From: Nocardia brasiliensis NBRC 14402
GTDB lineage: Bacteria; Actinomycetota; Actinomycetes; Mycobacteriales; Mycobacteriaceae
DNA length: 64,000 nt
Direction of reading: 5' to 3'
NCBI RefSeq assembly: GCF_000308475.2
Contig: NZ_BAFT02000099.1
Coordinates: 40,279 to 104,278 of the forward strand
This document shows positions 52,389-60,420 of the stretch, one piece after another (positions within the stretch are counted from its first letter, which is position 1; each line of letters opens with the position of its first letter). Position numbers and translations under genes: made by a program. The notes under the pieces were generated by a model. It made no database searches. It was not told the origin of the DNA and saw nothing but the letters and a program-made list of their open reading frames with translations.

Positions 52389-53611
52389 GAGCTGTAGGCC
52401 GAATTCTCTTCGACGTACCCGTGTGAAAGGTCGGTGGTGCGGATAGTCGCCTGTGCGTCACCGACATTCAGCTCGATGCGCACCTCGATGTCCATCCCGG
52501 ACAGGTCTACGTCGCGGGCGCCGGGCGCACCGGCACCGTCGATGCACACCGGATTTCCGTTGAACGACACCGAGATCCGGTTCGGATCGAGGGTGACCGG
52601 CGCCATGCCGACCGCGGCGAGCACCCGGCCCCAGTTCGGGTCCGAACCGAACAGTGCGGTCTTGACCAGGCTGTCGCGGGCGACCGTACGGGCCGCGGCG
52701 ACCGCCTCGTCCTCGTTCACCGCGCCCGCCACCGTCACCAGCACCCGCTTGGTGACGCCCTCGGCGTCGGCCATCAGCTGCGCGGCCAGGTCGTCGCACA
52801 CGGCGAGGACGGCGGCGTCGAGATCGGCCTGGCTCGGGGTGACCTCGCTCGCGCCGTTGGCGAGCAGCAGCACCGTGTCGTTGGTGGAGCAGGAGCCGTC
52901 CACGTCGAGCCGGTCGAAGGTGCGCGCGGTCGCGTTGCGCAGCGCCTGATCCAGCTGGTCGGCGCTGACGGCGGCGTCGGTGGTCAGCACCACGAGCATG
53001 GTCGCCAGCGAAGGTGCCAGCATGCCCGCGCCCTTGGCCATCCCGCCCACGTTCCACTTGTCACGGTGATGGAAGGCCGCTTCCTTGGGCACGGTGTCGG
53101 TGGTCATGATGGCGTGCGCCGCGTCCAGGCCGCCGGACAGGCCGCCGCCCATCTCGTGCACGATCTCGGTGATCGCGGGAATCACCTTGTCCATCGGCAG
53201 CCGGTCACCGATCAGGCCGGTCGAACAGACCGCGATCTCCCCCGCGCCGGTTTCCGTGCCCCAATTGCTCAGGGCCGCAGCGAGTTCCTCGGCGGTCTGG
53301 TGTGTGTCTTGGAAGCCGCCCGGACCGGTGCAGGCGTTCGCGCCACCGGAATTCAGGATCACCGCGCGCAGCCGCTTACCGGTGAGCACCTGCTGGGACC
53401 ACAGCACCGGCGCGGCCTTGATCTTGTTGCTGGTGAACACGCCCGCCGCCGCGTACTCGGGCCCCTCGTTGAAAACCAGGGCCAAGTCCGGCTTTCCGCT
53501 CGCCTTGATGCCCGCCGCGATACCGGCCGCGCGGAAGCCGAGCGGTCCGGTCACGCCCTGGTTACGTACCAGCCTGCCGTTCGCGTTCGATGCTGCGGCG
53601 AATGTCGTCAC
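52385..53611 (-). CDS. argJ: Bifunctional ornithine acetyltransferase / N-acetylglutamate synthase
   Basis: A 408-residue autoprocessing enzyme that recycles the acetyl group from acetylornithine to glutamate. The self-cleavage site is in HAIMTTDTVPKEA, where the second Thr of the pair becomes the N-terminal nucleophile of the beta chain. Upstream it shows NSGGANACTGPGG, and GSCSTNDTVLLLANG and GSDPNWGRVLAAVG lie in the beta chain. The GTG start overlaps the argC stop (GTGA). Confidence 0.97.
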   Translation of the reverse strand: MTTFAAASNANGRLVRNQGVTGPLGFRAAGIAAGIKASGKPDLALVFNEGPEYAAAGVFTSNKIKAAPVLWSQQVLTGKRLRAVILNSGGANACTGPGGFQDTHQTAEELAAALSNWGTETGAGEIAVCSTGLIGDRLPMDKVIPAITEIVHEMGGGLSGGLDAAHAIMTTDTVPKEAAFHHRDKWNVGGMAKGAGMLAPSLATMLVVLTTDAAVSADQLDQALRNATARTFDRLDVDGSCSTNDTVLLLANGASEVTPSQADLDAAVLAVCDDLAAQLMADAEGVTKRVLVTVAGAVNEDEAVAAARTVARDSLVKTALFGSDPNWGRVLAAVGMAPVTLDPNRISVSFNGNPVCIDGAGAPGARDVDLSGMDIEVRIELNVGDAQATIRTTDLSHGYVEENSAYSS

Positions 53612-54681
53612 GGTGCCACTCCTACGGTGGAAAGTCCTGCGGTCTCGTCGAATCCGACGGCCAGATTCATGGATTGCACCGCGGCGCCCGCGGTGCCCTT
53701 GGTCAAATTGTCGATCGCACCGATCACCACGAGCAGGCCCGCGTCGGTGTCCACCGCCACCTGCAGGGTGACGGCGTTCGCGCCCAGCACCGCACCGGTC
53801 TGCGGCAGTACGCCTTCGGGCAGCAGATGAACGAAAGGCTCGTCGGCGTAAGCCTTCTCATAGACTGCGCGCGCCTGCGCCAGGTCCACCGTGGTCGGCG
53901 CGGTGCAGGTCGCGAGGATGCCACGCGGCATCGGCGCGAGCACCGGGGTGAACGACACCGCGATATCGGTGCCGCCCGCCGCCTTCAGGTTCTGCGCGAT
54001 CTCCGGCGTGTGCCGGTGCGCCCCGGCGATGCCGTAGGCGCGCGCCGAACCCATCACCTCGGAGCCGAGCAGGCCCACGTCGAGTTTGCGGCCCGCGCCC
54101 GAAGTTCCGCTCACCGCAACGACATTCACCCGCGGCGCGACGATGCCCGCCGCGACCGCGGGCGCCAGCGCGAGGCTGGCCACGGTCGGATAGCAGCCCG
54201 GCACCGCGATCCTTCGCGCGCCGCGCAGCCGCTCCCGGCCGCCGGGCAGTTCGGGCAGGCCGTAGGGCCAGCTGCCCGCGTGCGGGCTGCCGTAGTACTT
54301 CTCCCACGCCTGCGCGTCCGTCAAACGGAAGTCGGCGCCGCAGTCGATGATCACCGTCGAGTCGGGCAGCTGGGCCGCGATCGCCGCGGACTGACCGTGC
54401 GGCAGGCCGAGGAACACGATGTCGTGGCCGGCCAGTTCGTCGACGCTCGTCGGGCCGAGCACCCGATCCGCCAGCGGCAGCAGATGCGGCTGCAACTCCC
54501 CCAATGCCGTCCCGGCATTCGCCCCCGCCGTCAGTGCGCCGATCTCCAGGCGCCCGTCGCGGTATGCCGGGTGCCCCAGCAACAGGCGTAGCACTTCGCC
54601 ACCCGCATACCCACTCGCCCCGGCCACCGCCACCCGCAGCGCGGGCGCGGTCGACGCCGGCGCGTGCACCGAATCAACCAT
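53608..54681 (-). CDS. argC: N-acetyl-gamma-glutamyl-phosphate reductase
   Basis: A 357-residue NADPH-dependent reductase. The dinucleotide fold starts VAVAGASGYAGGEVLRLL, VFLGLPHGQSA is the second motif, and the active-site Cys is in IAVPGCYPTVASLALAPA. I start at ATG 54681, because CATAAT (54693-54688) fits a -10 six bases before it. The longer frame to 54702 would run through the ARG boxes. The message would then be leaderless. It is the first gene of argCJBDFR, in which every junction overlaps by four bases. Confidence 0.95.
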   Translation of the reverse strand: MVDSVHAPASTAPALRVAVAGASGYAGGEVLRLLLGHPAYRDGRLEIGALTAGANAGTALGELQPHLLPLADRVLGPTSVDELAGHDIVFLGLPHGQSAAIAAQLPDSTVIIDCGADFRLTDAQAWEKYYGSPHAGSWPYGLPELPGGRERLRGARRIAVPGCYPTVASLALAPAVAAGIVAPRVNVVAVSGTSGAGRKLDVGLLGSEVMGSARAYGIAGAHRHTPEIAQNLKAAGGTDIAVSFTPVLAPMPRGILATCTAPTTVDLAQARAVYEKAYADEPFVHLLPEGVLPQTGAVLGANAVTLQVAVDTDAGLLVVIGAIDNLTKGTAGAAVQSMNLAVGFDETAGLSTVGVAP

Positions 54682-54684
54682 GTG

Positions 54685-54718
54685 ATGATTATGCACGACC
54701 ATGCAAGCTCATTCATAG
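54685..54718 (-). promoter_or_regulatory. Paired ARG boxes overlapping the argC promoter
   Basis: The block reads ATGATTATGCACGACCATGC followed by AAGCTCATTCATAG and is nearly the same as the one before argG. CATAAT on the minus strand (54693-54688) is a likely -10 located inside the first box. The start codon of argC follows 6 bases later, so ArgR binding would cover both the promoter and the 5' end of the message. Confidence 0.8.
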
Positions 54719-55109
54719 GCAGGGCTGGGTTCCCCACCACCCGCCCGTCATCACAGCCCCCGGCGTGGCACCACATCCACCGTAACGATTCGCCGCCTAC
54801 CCCGGGGCCGGCCCACCTCAGCAACCCCTCCCGCTACACCGGAAGACCCCCGCCGAACAGCAAGTTCTGCCTCACCACAAGAAGGGGTGTGATCCGAACC
54901 ACCGGATACAGGTGGCTCCCCGGCTTCACTCCGACCCAGCCTCGACCGCCACCCGCACTGCGGCGACCGGATCGAGTAACCGCCCGACGGCGACCAGCTA
55001 TGCGAACCCTCGAATCAGCAACCTATCGACCGAACCACCCCCGCCGCGCCCATAGACCCCGAGAGTGCCGTCTCCCCAACTCCGGTCACACAGCCCTACT
55101 CTCCGCAGC
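54719..55109. other. Intergenic region between argC and the next plus-strand gene
   Basis: About 390 bases beyond the ARG boxes. It must hold the promoter of the 225-residue protein gene at 55110. I found no ORF with good codon use, no tRNA and no clear repeat. In mycobacteria pheST lie upstream of argC; they are absent here. Confidence 0.4.
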
Positions 55110-55787
55110 GTGACCTCATTGCGGGACCGCGCCCTTCGAACGATCGCCCAGGAACTGACCGATTTGTGCGGCCGATGGACCGTCACCGCGAGTGGCGTGC
55201 AAGGGCCCGGCGGGACCACCGTGATCCTCGACGAGAGTTACGCCGAGGCCAGCCCAGAGATCCTGCGGATCGGTTTCATCCTGGACCCCGAGCCTGATGC
55301 CGAGGTGATCTGGGACCACGTGCACGGTATCGGCACCTCGGTGGAGCAGGCGGTCGAGCGGGCCGCGACCATCTGGGCGCAGACCGTCGGCGCGACGGTC
55401 ATCGAAATATTCATGCGGAGCAATGAATTCGGCGCGCACTACGGCGCGGACGATCCGGACGGACTGCCGGGGTTTCACCTGGTGCACGGCCCCGCCATCG
55501 GCCTGGGCCGCATTCCCGCCGACCCGCTGCAACACTGGCTGATCGACCATCCGGTCCTGCCCGCGCTCGCGACCACGCTCACCCCTGCGCTCACCCTGCC
55601 GAACTGGAACGGCATCCGGCTACTGTTCGGCGGCACGACGGGCGCGGAGGTCGCCGAAATCCAAGTCAACGAGACAGTCGTCGTCGCGGCGTCGCAAACC
55701 CTCGGCGCTCTGGACTGGCCCCGACTCGGCGAGTCTGCATATGCCCGCGCCTTCCTTCTCGCACACCCGGACCCCCAGGCCGCATGA
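55110..55787 (+). CDS. Conserved hypothetical protein (225 aa)
   Basis: A cytoplasmic protein of unknown function. It starts LRDRALRTIAQELTDLCGRW and has strands TTVILDESYAEASPEILRIGF and a helix TSVEQAVERAATIWAQTVG. The central loop is HYGADDPDGLPGFHLVHGPA, and a C-terminal alpha/beta part has NGIRLLFGGTTGAEVAEIQVN. The shape recalls the DUF6348 group of actinobacterial proteins, but I am not certain of the family. The GTG at 55110 was chosen over earlier in-frame starts because the preceding codons are unlike coding sequence. It stands alone. Confidence 0.65.
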   Translation: MTSLRDRALRTIAQELTDLCGRWTVTASGVQGPGGTTVILDESYAEASPEILRIGFILDPEPDAEVIWDHVHGIGTSVEQAVERAATIWAQTVGATVIEIFMRSNEFGAHYGADDPDGLPGFHLVHGPAIGLGRIPADPLQHWLIDHPVLPALATTLTPALTLPNWNGIRLLFGGTTGAEVAEIQVNETVVVAASQTLGALDWPRLGESAYARAFLLAHPDPQAA

Positions 55788-55861
55788 TCACCAGGTAGTG
55801 GCGGCATAGCCCGGTAGCCGTCACCACAACCCGGTGCTCAGTTGTCCAACGATGTCTTTGC

Positions 55862-57097
55862 TCAGCACTTCTCGTAGCGAAGGACGAGGGGGCGCTCTAT
55901 GAGTCCGGGAATGTTGCCCCGAGCGGTACAGGCACCGACGGTGACCTGCAGCAGCCGATTCCCGGTCGAGTACTTGAAGTAGGAGTCGTCACCACTGATG
56001 TCGGCCACCGTGTACCTGATGCCGAGGCCGGACTGCTCGATGGTCGCGAGGTGTTGTTCGGCGAGCGCTTTTCCGTTCTCACGTATGTTCGAGTGGGGTT
56101 GCACGGTGATCCCCTCCACGGAGTGCAACACGAGCGCGTGGGGCGGCAACCGGTTGTCGTGCAACCGATCCCACAGCTCCAGCTCGTCCTCGGTGGGATA
56201 CCGGTTGAGCATGACCAGCGCTGCACCACGTGGCGCGGCGGTCCGGATCGACCACCGCGCGGCTTCGAGGTCGGGGAACTCCTGCCGCACTTTTCGATAT
56301 GCCGCGCCGACCGCGTCGGCACCCGCAGTGGGCCGCAGCCGCACCGCGATCTCACCGATCCCGTCATCGGCGTTCTTCGAGCTGTCACTGGACCCGTACT
56401 CGTAATACCGCCAGGTGCGCGAGGTCCACGTCACCTCGTCCTCGGGAAAAGCGTCGCGCAGTGCGAGCCACCGCGCAACGATGGGCGACGCTGCGTCCAA
56501 GCCGCTCTTGCCCACCTTGACCGAGCTCGCGGTGTCACCACGACGGACTTCCAGATCGAGTTCCCAGGGGTCGAAGTCGGGCCGGTGCACTTGGTTTCGG
56601 AAGGCCGCGACCACCGCTTCGGCCTGCTCGGCCGTCGCGTCGACGGTCAGCACGACCAGCGTGGCGAAGGTCCGGCCAACCTCGGTGCCGACCCGCTCGA
56701 CCCCCGGCATGGCGCCGAGCACTGTCCTGATATCCCGCGACTCGTGCGACAGCACCGGACGGTCGTCCATGGTCACATGTTGGGCGCCCCAGCCCAGAAC
56801 GGTCGACACGAGGACACCGATCAACGCGATGCCCGCCCAGCCGAGCCACGCGCCGCCGTCGCGCCCGTCGACGTAGAGCATGATTCCGGCGACCAGCAAC
56901 GAAAGGCCGACGCCGACCCACGTCACCCCGAGTGCGAACGGCGCCATGGCTTCTCGGCATTCCAGAGCGAAACAGGCTTTCGTATACACCACCAGCGGCC
57001 CGATCACACCGAGCACGGCGACGACGAAGAACACCATCCACGCTACGTGGATCCGGGCGGCGAAGTGCGCCACCGCATCGCGCACAGAGACCGGCAT
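55862..57097 (-). CDS. Membrane protein with three N-terminal helices and a large soluble domain
   Basis: A 411-residue protein. Membrane helices lie at about residues 18-40 (VAWMVFFVVAVLGVIGPLVV), 52-73 (FALGVTWVGVGLSLLVAGIML) and 82-103 (AWLGWAGIALIGVLVSTVLG). The soluble part (about 110-411) is alpha/beta with repeated ferredoxin-like units: SRDIRTVLGAMPGVERVGTEV, then ATLVVLTVDATAEQAEAVVAAF, GEIAVRLRPTAGADAVGAAY, and LVLHSVEGITVQPHSN. It resembles other actinobacterial proteins with a tandem ACT-like or PH-like fold, but I cannot name it. I start at ATG 57097; the frame continues to 57292 without resemblance to coding sequence. Confidence 0.7.
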   Translation of the reverse strand: MPVSVRDAVAHFAARIHVAWMVFFVVAVLGVIGPLVVYTKACFALECREAMAPFALGVTWVGVGLSLLVAGIMLYVDGRDGGAWLGWAGIALIGVLVSTVLGWGAQHVTMDDRPVLSHESRDIRTVLGAMPGVERVGTEVGRTFATLVVLTVDATAEQAEAVVAAFRNQVHRPDFDPWELDLEVRRGDTASSVKVGKSGLDAASPIVARWLALRDAFPEDEVTWTSRTWRYYEYGSSDSSKNADDGIGEIAVRLRPTAGADAVGAAYRKVRQEFPDLEAARWSIRTAAPRGAALVMLNRYPTEDELELWDRLHDNRLPPHALVLHSVEGITVQPHSNIRENGKALAEQHLATIEQSGLGIRYTVADISGDDSYFKYSTGNRLLQVTVGACTARGNIPGLIERPLVLRYEKC

Positions 57098-57423
57098 AGA
57101 ACAGACGATAGTAGGCGATGGGGGGGGTTCGCGCGAGTAATCCTCAAGGCACCTGAGGATGTGCTTTATACGGTGTCTGCCAACGTCTTCCGTGTCAAGT
57201 AGTCGAAAGTTGTAGCGCTGGTTATTCACCCGACCGTTAATGCATCGGTAATGTCGACATGCCTGGCCAGCAGCGGGGATTGTCTGCCGCACACGTCAAG
57301 CATCGGCAGACATCGGATGTCTTGCGGCGCACCGTGTCTCAGGCTCCGACGGCGCGGAGATTGAGACACGAGAGCGTGGCCGTTTCGCACTCCGATCGGC
57401 GTAGTTCCGGATATTGTCTGCCA
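57098..57423. promoter_or_regulatory. Regulatory region with four TGTCTGCC octamers and three palindromes
   Basis: This divergent region carries TGTCTGCC at 57174-57181, 57281-57288 and 57415-57422, and its reverse complement at 57305-57312. It also has palindromes ATGTCGACAT (57251-57260) and AGACATC-G-GATGTCT (57308-57322), and an 8-bp stem GTGTCTCA/TGAGACAC (57334-57341 with 57362-57369). The last octamer overlaps a TATTGT -10 (57412-57417) that ends six bases before the ATG at 57424, so its binder would control a leaderless message. Confidence 0.6.
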
Positions 57424-57921
57424 ATGGTGTACGCGATTGCCAAAAGTGCCGGTTTCTATGCGGCGCACGGTATCTGGAGTGTTTCCGACGGCGATATGCT
57501 CACTCCGCTGCTCGGTTACGCGGCTGCCGACGGAACGGAAGGCTTGGAGCGCCTGCACTCCGACGACGCCGCCGAGGCGGCCCACCTCGGCGCCGAGCGA
57601 TTACAGACCGGGCGGCCGAACTGGGTGCGCGCGGTATTGATCGTCGACGCTTTCCTGCACCTGCCGCGCGGACGCACCGACGCCCTGATCATCGATGCCG
57701 TCGAGTACACCCCGAGACCACGATCCCTGCGCATGGCCGTGCCGTACCGGCCCCAGTCGGCCACCGCAAAGTTCGCCGTGTACCGACCGAAATTTATTGA
57801 CAACCAAGGGTTTACCGATCCCGACTACAGCGAGCTGGCAGATTCATTCTACGCGGGCGTCGATTCCCATCACCAGGCCGCGGCGGTCTGGCACGCCCAC
57901 CTGCTGGACGAATCCGCCTGA
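57424..57921 (+). CDS. Conserved hypothetical protein (165 aa)
   Basis: A cytoplasmic protein of unknown function with an alpha/beta composition: VYAIAKSAGFYAAHGIWSVS, then AAEAAHLGAERLQTGRPNWV, RAVLIVDAFLHLPRGRTDAL, and a strand SLRMAVPYRP. The end is helical (SELADSFYAGVDSHHQAAAVW). I recognise no family. The ATG at 57424 lies six bases after a TATTGT -10 element, so it is probably translated from a leaderless message; there is no Shine-Dalgarno sequence. The promoter area is unusually rich in repeated octamers. Confidence 0.65.
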   Translation: MVYAIAKSAGFYAAHGIWSVSDGDMLTPLLGYAAADGTEGLERLHSDDAAEAAHLGAERLQTGRPNWVRAVLIVDAFLHLPRGRTDALIIDAVEYTPRPRSLRMAVPYRPQSATAKFAVYRPKFIDNQGFTDPDYSELADSFYAGVDSHHQAAAVWHAHLLDESA

Positions 57922-57945
57922 GCACCACGCACCCACCGGCGGCGT

Positions 57946-58530
57946 TCACCGCCGACATCCGTCGAGCAGCAGCCCGATGGTGATGCGCGCGTCATAGTTC
58001 GGGTCCGCCCGCTCCGCACCCGCGCAGATGTCTCCGATGGCACGCAGCAACTGGTAGGCGCTCACGTCCGCCACCTCATCCATGCCTTTTGCCGCACAGA
58101 GGATTTCGTCGAACACCGGGACGAGCCGGTCCAGGAACAACGCGTGCAGGGCGGTGAAACCGTCGGGATCGTTGCGCAGCGCCGCGGCGAGTCCGTGTTT
58201 GGTCACCAGGAAGTCCACGAACAAGTCCACCCATCGGCGCAGTGCCTCGAACGGTGCGGTGGTGCTCGCGAGCAACGCGGGCCCGGCTTCGGCGCACGCG
58301 TCGATCTGGTGCCGATAGACGGCGGCGACCAAGTCCGCGCGAGTGGGGAAATGCCGATAGATCGTGCCCATGCCGACCCCGGCCGCCGCCGCGATCCGGC
58401 GCACCGGAGCGTTCACCCCGTCGGCGACGAACACCGCGGCCGCGGCGTCCAGCAGCGCCCGCTCGTTGCGCCGCGCATCCGCGCGTTTGGCCGAGGTCTC
58501 GGTCGGCAATGTCTCTTCGCCAGCACTCAC
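57946..58530 (-). CDS. TetR family transcriptional regulator
   Basis: A 194-residue repressor. The DNA-binding domain is at residues 15-65: RNERALLDAAAAVFVADGVN, then VRRIAAAAGVGMGTIYRHFPTRADLVAAVY, which is a textbook TetR helix-turn-helix. The ligand domain follows, with LRRWVDLFVDFLVTKHGLAA, the layout common to regulators with a TetR_C SbtR-like domain. The start is GTG 58530, with AGAGAGGTG 6 bases upstream; the frame extends to ATG 58572, but that would run into the operator. It faces the hydrolase gene and very likely represses it and itself through the tandem sites at 58564-58601. Confidence 0.9.
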   Translation of the reverse strand: MSAGEETLPTETSAKRADARRNERALLDAAAAVFVADGVNAPVRRIAAAAGVGMGTIYRHFPTRADLVAAVYRHQIDACAEAGPALLASTTAPFEALRRWVDLFVDFLVTKHGLAAALRNDPDGFTALHALFLDRLVPVFDEILCAAKGMDEVADVSAYQLLRAIGDICAGAERADPNYDARITIGLLLDGCRR

Positions 58531-58563
58531 GCGACGCACCTCTCTCAGGACCACAGTGGCAAA

Positions 58564-58601
58564 ACGGAACATTGCTCCGTATATTCGGAACAGCGCTCCG
58601 T
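58564..58601. promoter_or_regulatory. Tandem TetR operators between tetR and hydrolase genes
   Basis: Two copies of a CGGAAC-AnnG-CTCCGT type site: ACGGAACATTGCTCCGT (58564-58580) and TCGGAACAGCGCTCCGT (58585-58601). Each is a near-perfect dyad, and the copies are 21 bases apart, two helical turns. TATATT (58580-58585) between them fits a plus-strand -10 for the hydrolase gene. Confidence 0.75.
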
Positions 58602-58659
58602 TTCGCCAGTCTATCGACTACCCCGGGGCACGCTGCTCAACACGTCCGAAGGGAACCCC

Positions 58660-59604
58660 ATGCCCATCCCAGCTCTGGCCACCACGAATGCCGTCCCCGC
58701 GCTGAGCACGCCGATCATCAGCGTGAAGCCGGTCGTCCTGCCCGCACCGGACCGCGGCGACGACCTCCAGGTGCGAATCAGCGCCCCCATCAACGGCACC
58801 GACCTCCCGGTTCTGCTGCTCGCGCACGGCTTCGGCAAGTCGATGTCCTCCTACGACCCGCTGGTGGACTTCTGGGCGGGCCACGGATTCGTGGTCGTCC
58901 AGCCCACGTTCCTCGATTCCCGCACGCTCGGCCTCACCCCGGAAGACGCGCGCTACCAGCACATCTGGGAGATCCGGGTGCAGGATGTACGGCGCGTGCT
59001 CGATGAACTCGACCGCGTCCTCGCCGCCGTGCCGGGGCTCGGCGCGCGCATCGATCCCGAGCGGATCGCCGTCGCCGGGCACTCGTGGGGTGGCCAGACC
59101 GTCGGCATGCTGCTCGGCGCCCGCGTTATCGGCGCGGACGGCAATCCGGGCCCCGACCTGACCGATCGACGCGTGAAAGCCGGTGTGCTGCTTGCCACTA
59201 CCGGGTTGGGCGGCGCGGACCTGTCGCCATTTGCCGCCGAGAACTTCCCCTTCATGAGCCCCGACTTCGACCGACTCCGCACGCCCACCTTGGTCATCGC
59301 GGGTGACCACGACCAATCCGCCCTCTCGGCCCGCGGCCCCGATTGGTTCACCGACGTCTACACCTACAGCCCCGGTGCCCGAAGCCTGCTCACGCTCTTC
59401 GGTGGCGAGCACATGCTGGGCGGCATCCACAATTACCACGCCGCCGACACCACCGACGAGAACCCGGAACGCGTCGCTCTGGTCCGCACGGCCGCCTGGG
59501 CCTACCTGCGCGACGCCCTGGCCCTCGATTCCACCGCGTGGCACGAGATCCAGTCCGACCTCACCCGAGCCACTGCCCCGATCGGCCGCATCGATAACAA
59601 ATGA
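58660..59604 (+). CDS. Alpha/beta hydrolase (chlorophyllase/PAF-acetylhydrolase-like)
   Basis: A 314-residue hydrolase. The oxyanion region is VLLLAHGFGKSM, the nucleophile elbow is VAGHSWGGQTVG (Ser142), the acid is probably in LVIAGDHDQSAL, and the catalytic His in FGGEHMLGGIHNYH. Overall it resembles chlorophyllase-type and dienelactone-hydrolase-like enzymes that take esters or amides. No signal peptide is present. GAAGGG precedes the ATG. Control by the divergent TetR protein suggests that the substrate or a related compound is the inducer. Substrate unknown. Confidence 0.88.
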   Translation: MPIPALATTNAVPALSTPIISVKPVVLPAPDRGDDLQVRISAPINGTDLPVLLLAHGFGKSMSSYDPLVDFWAGHGFVVVQPTFLDSRTLGLTPEDARYQHIWEIRVQDVRRVLDELDRVLAAVPGLGARIDPERIAVAGHSWGGQTVGMLLGARVIGADGNPGPDLTDRRVKAGVLLATTGLGGADLSPFAAENFPFMSPDFDRLRTPTLVIAGDHDQSALSARGPDWFTDVYTYSPGARSLLTLFGGEHMLGGIHNYHAADTTDENPERVALVRTAAWAYLRDALALDSTAWHEIQSDLTRATAPIGRIDNK

Positions 59605-59607
59605 CCC

Positions 59608-59847
59608 TCAATCACTGTTCGCGCGGCGCAGCGCCGAGTACAGCAACCAGAGCAGCAATGCGATCGGCGTCAGGACCGCCGCGAACAGGATGCCCCCGAA
59701 CATTCCGTAGCCGTGCGGATCGAAGAGCACCCCGGTGACGCTGAGCACCACCTCGCCGATGAGCACCGCGATTGCCGCGACGGTGCAGGCGAACGCGCCG
59801 AGCACGAGGCGGCGCAGCACGGTTCGCAGGCGGGCTGTTCTCTCCAT
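59608..59847 (-). CDS. Small two-helix membrane protein
   Basis: A 79-residue protein with helices LVLGAFACTVAAIAVLIGEV and GMFGGILFAAVLTPIALLLW, a short loop with SVTGVLFDPHGY and a basic N-terminus RTARLRTVLRR. It is last in the minus-strand row effector partner–HExxH protein–lipoprotein, 21 bases after the lipoprotein gene, and its stop is 3 bases from the end of the convergent hydrolase gene. The function is unknown; in that context it could belong to the immunity or export side of the locus. Confidence 0.65.
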   Translation of the reverse strand: MERTARLRTVLRRLVLGAFACTVAAIAVLIGEVVLSVTGVLFDPHGYGMFGGILFAAVLTPIALLLWLLYSALRRANSD

Positions 59848-59868
59848 GTTCGCTCCGCGAGGTCGACG

Positions 59869-60420
59869 TCACTCCGGGTCAGGCGTGCAGACGGTCAGAA
59901 AAGATTTCCGATTCTCGCGCTGGACCGCCGCGGCGTCCATCCACCCGCGCCCGCCGAAAAGGTAACTCGCGGAGGGGTGCTGGGTCGATTCGCGCAGCAG
60001 TCGGTCGATATCGACCCTGGCCCCGTAGGACGGCGGCCCGTCGACAGCGACGTGCAGCGAACCCGCCTTGGTCCAGTCGTAGTCGGCGGGCAGCGGTGTG
60101 CGGACCTGCAGCGGACCGGTGTCGGGGGCGGGTCGCCCGGCGGAGCTCAGCAGGTCCATGTGCTCTACGAGTACGCCGGGCCGCGGCGCGGTCCACACCT
60201 GCTCCGTGCTCTTTCCGGTGCCGGAGTCGAACGTCAAGGTCAAGGCCGTGACGCCGGCGCACGGCGTGCCCGTCCAGAGTTTCAGCACGCCTTCGTCGAC
60301 GCGGAACCCGGCGGCGGGCGGCAGCGACGGCGCGTACTGCGCCCTGGTATCGCATGCCGCGGTGGCCGCCGCCATGAGCAGCACGGCGCAGGCGACACGC
60401 GGCCAGCTAGTACCCGCCAT
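59869..60420 (-). CDS. Lipoprotein, candidate immunity or accessory protein of the HExxH effector locus
   Basis: A 183-residue lipoprotein: signal helix VACAVLLMAAATAAC with lipobox Cys23. The mature part starts DTRAQYAPSLPPAAGFRVDE and has strands VTALTLTFDSGTG and GVLVEHMDLL, and a VDIDRLLRESTQHP helix. It holds two further Cys (TGTPCAGVT and LTVCTPDPE at the C-terminus), perhaps one disulfide. No family recognised. Its ATG overlaps the end of the 465-residue HExxH protein by 14 bases, so the two are translated together. That tight coupling to a possible toxin is the reason to suggest immunity; an accessory role is equally possible. Confidence 0.75.
   Translation of the reverse strand: MAGTSWPRVACAVLLMAAATAACDTRAQYAPSLPPAAGFRVDEGVLKLWTGTPCAGVTALTLTFDSGTGKSTEQVWTAPRPGVLVEHMDLLSSAGRPAPDTGPLQVRTPLPADYDWTKAGSLHVAVDGPPSYGARVDIDRLLRESTQHPSASYLFGGRGWMDAAAVQRENRKSFLTVCTPDPE

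Noticed and set aside
50242..52467. Apparent 741-residue fusion of argD with an upstream part
   Set aside because: The upstream part is an alternative frame of argB; argD begins at 51465 with an ATGA overlap, and argB is intact in its own frame.
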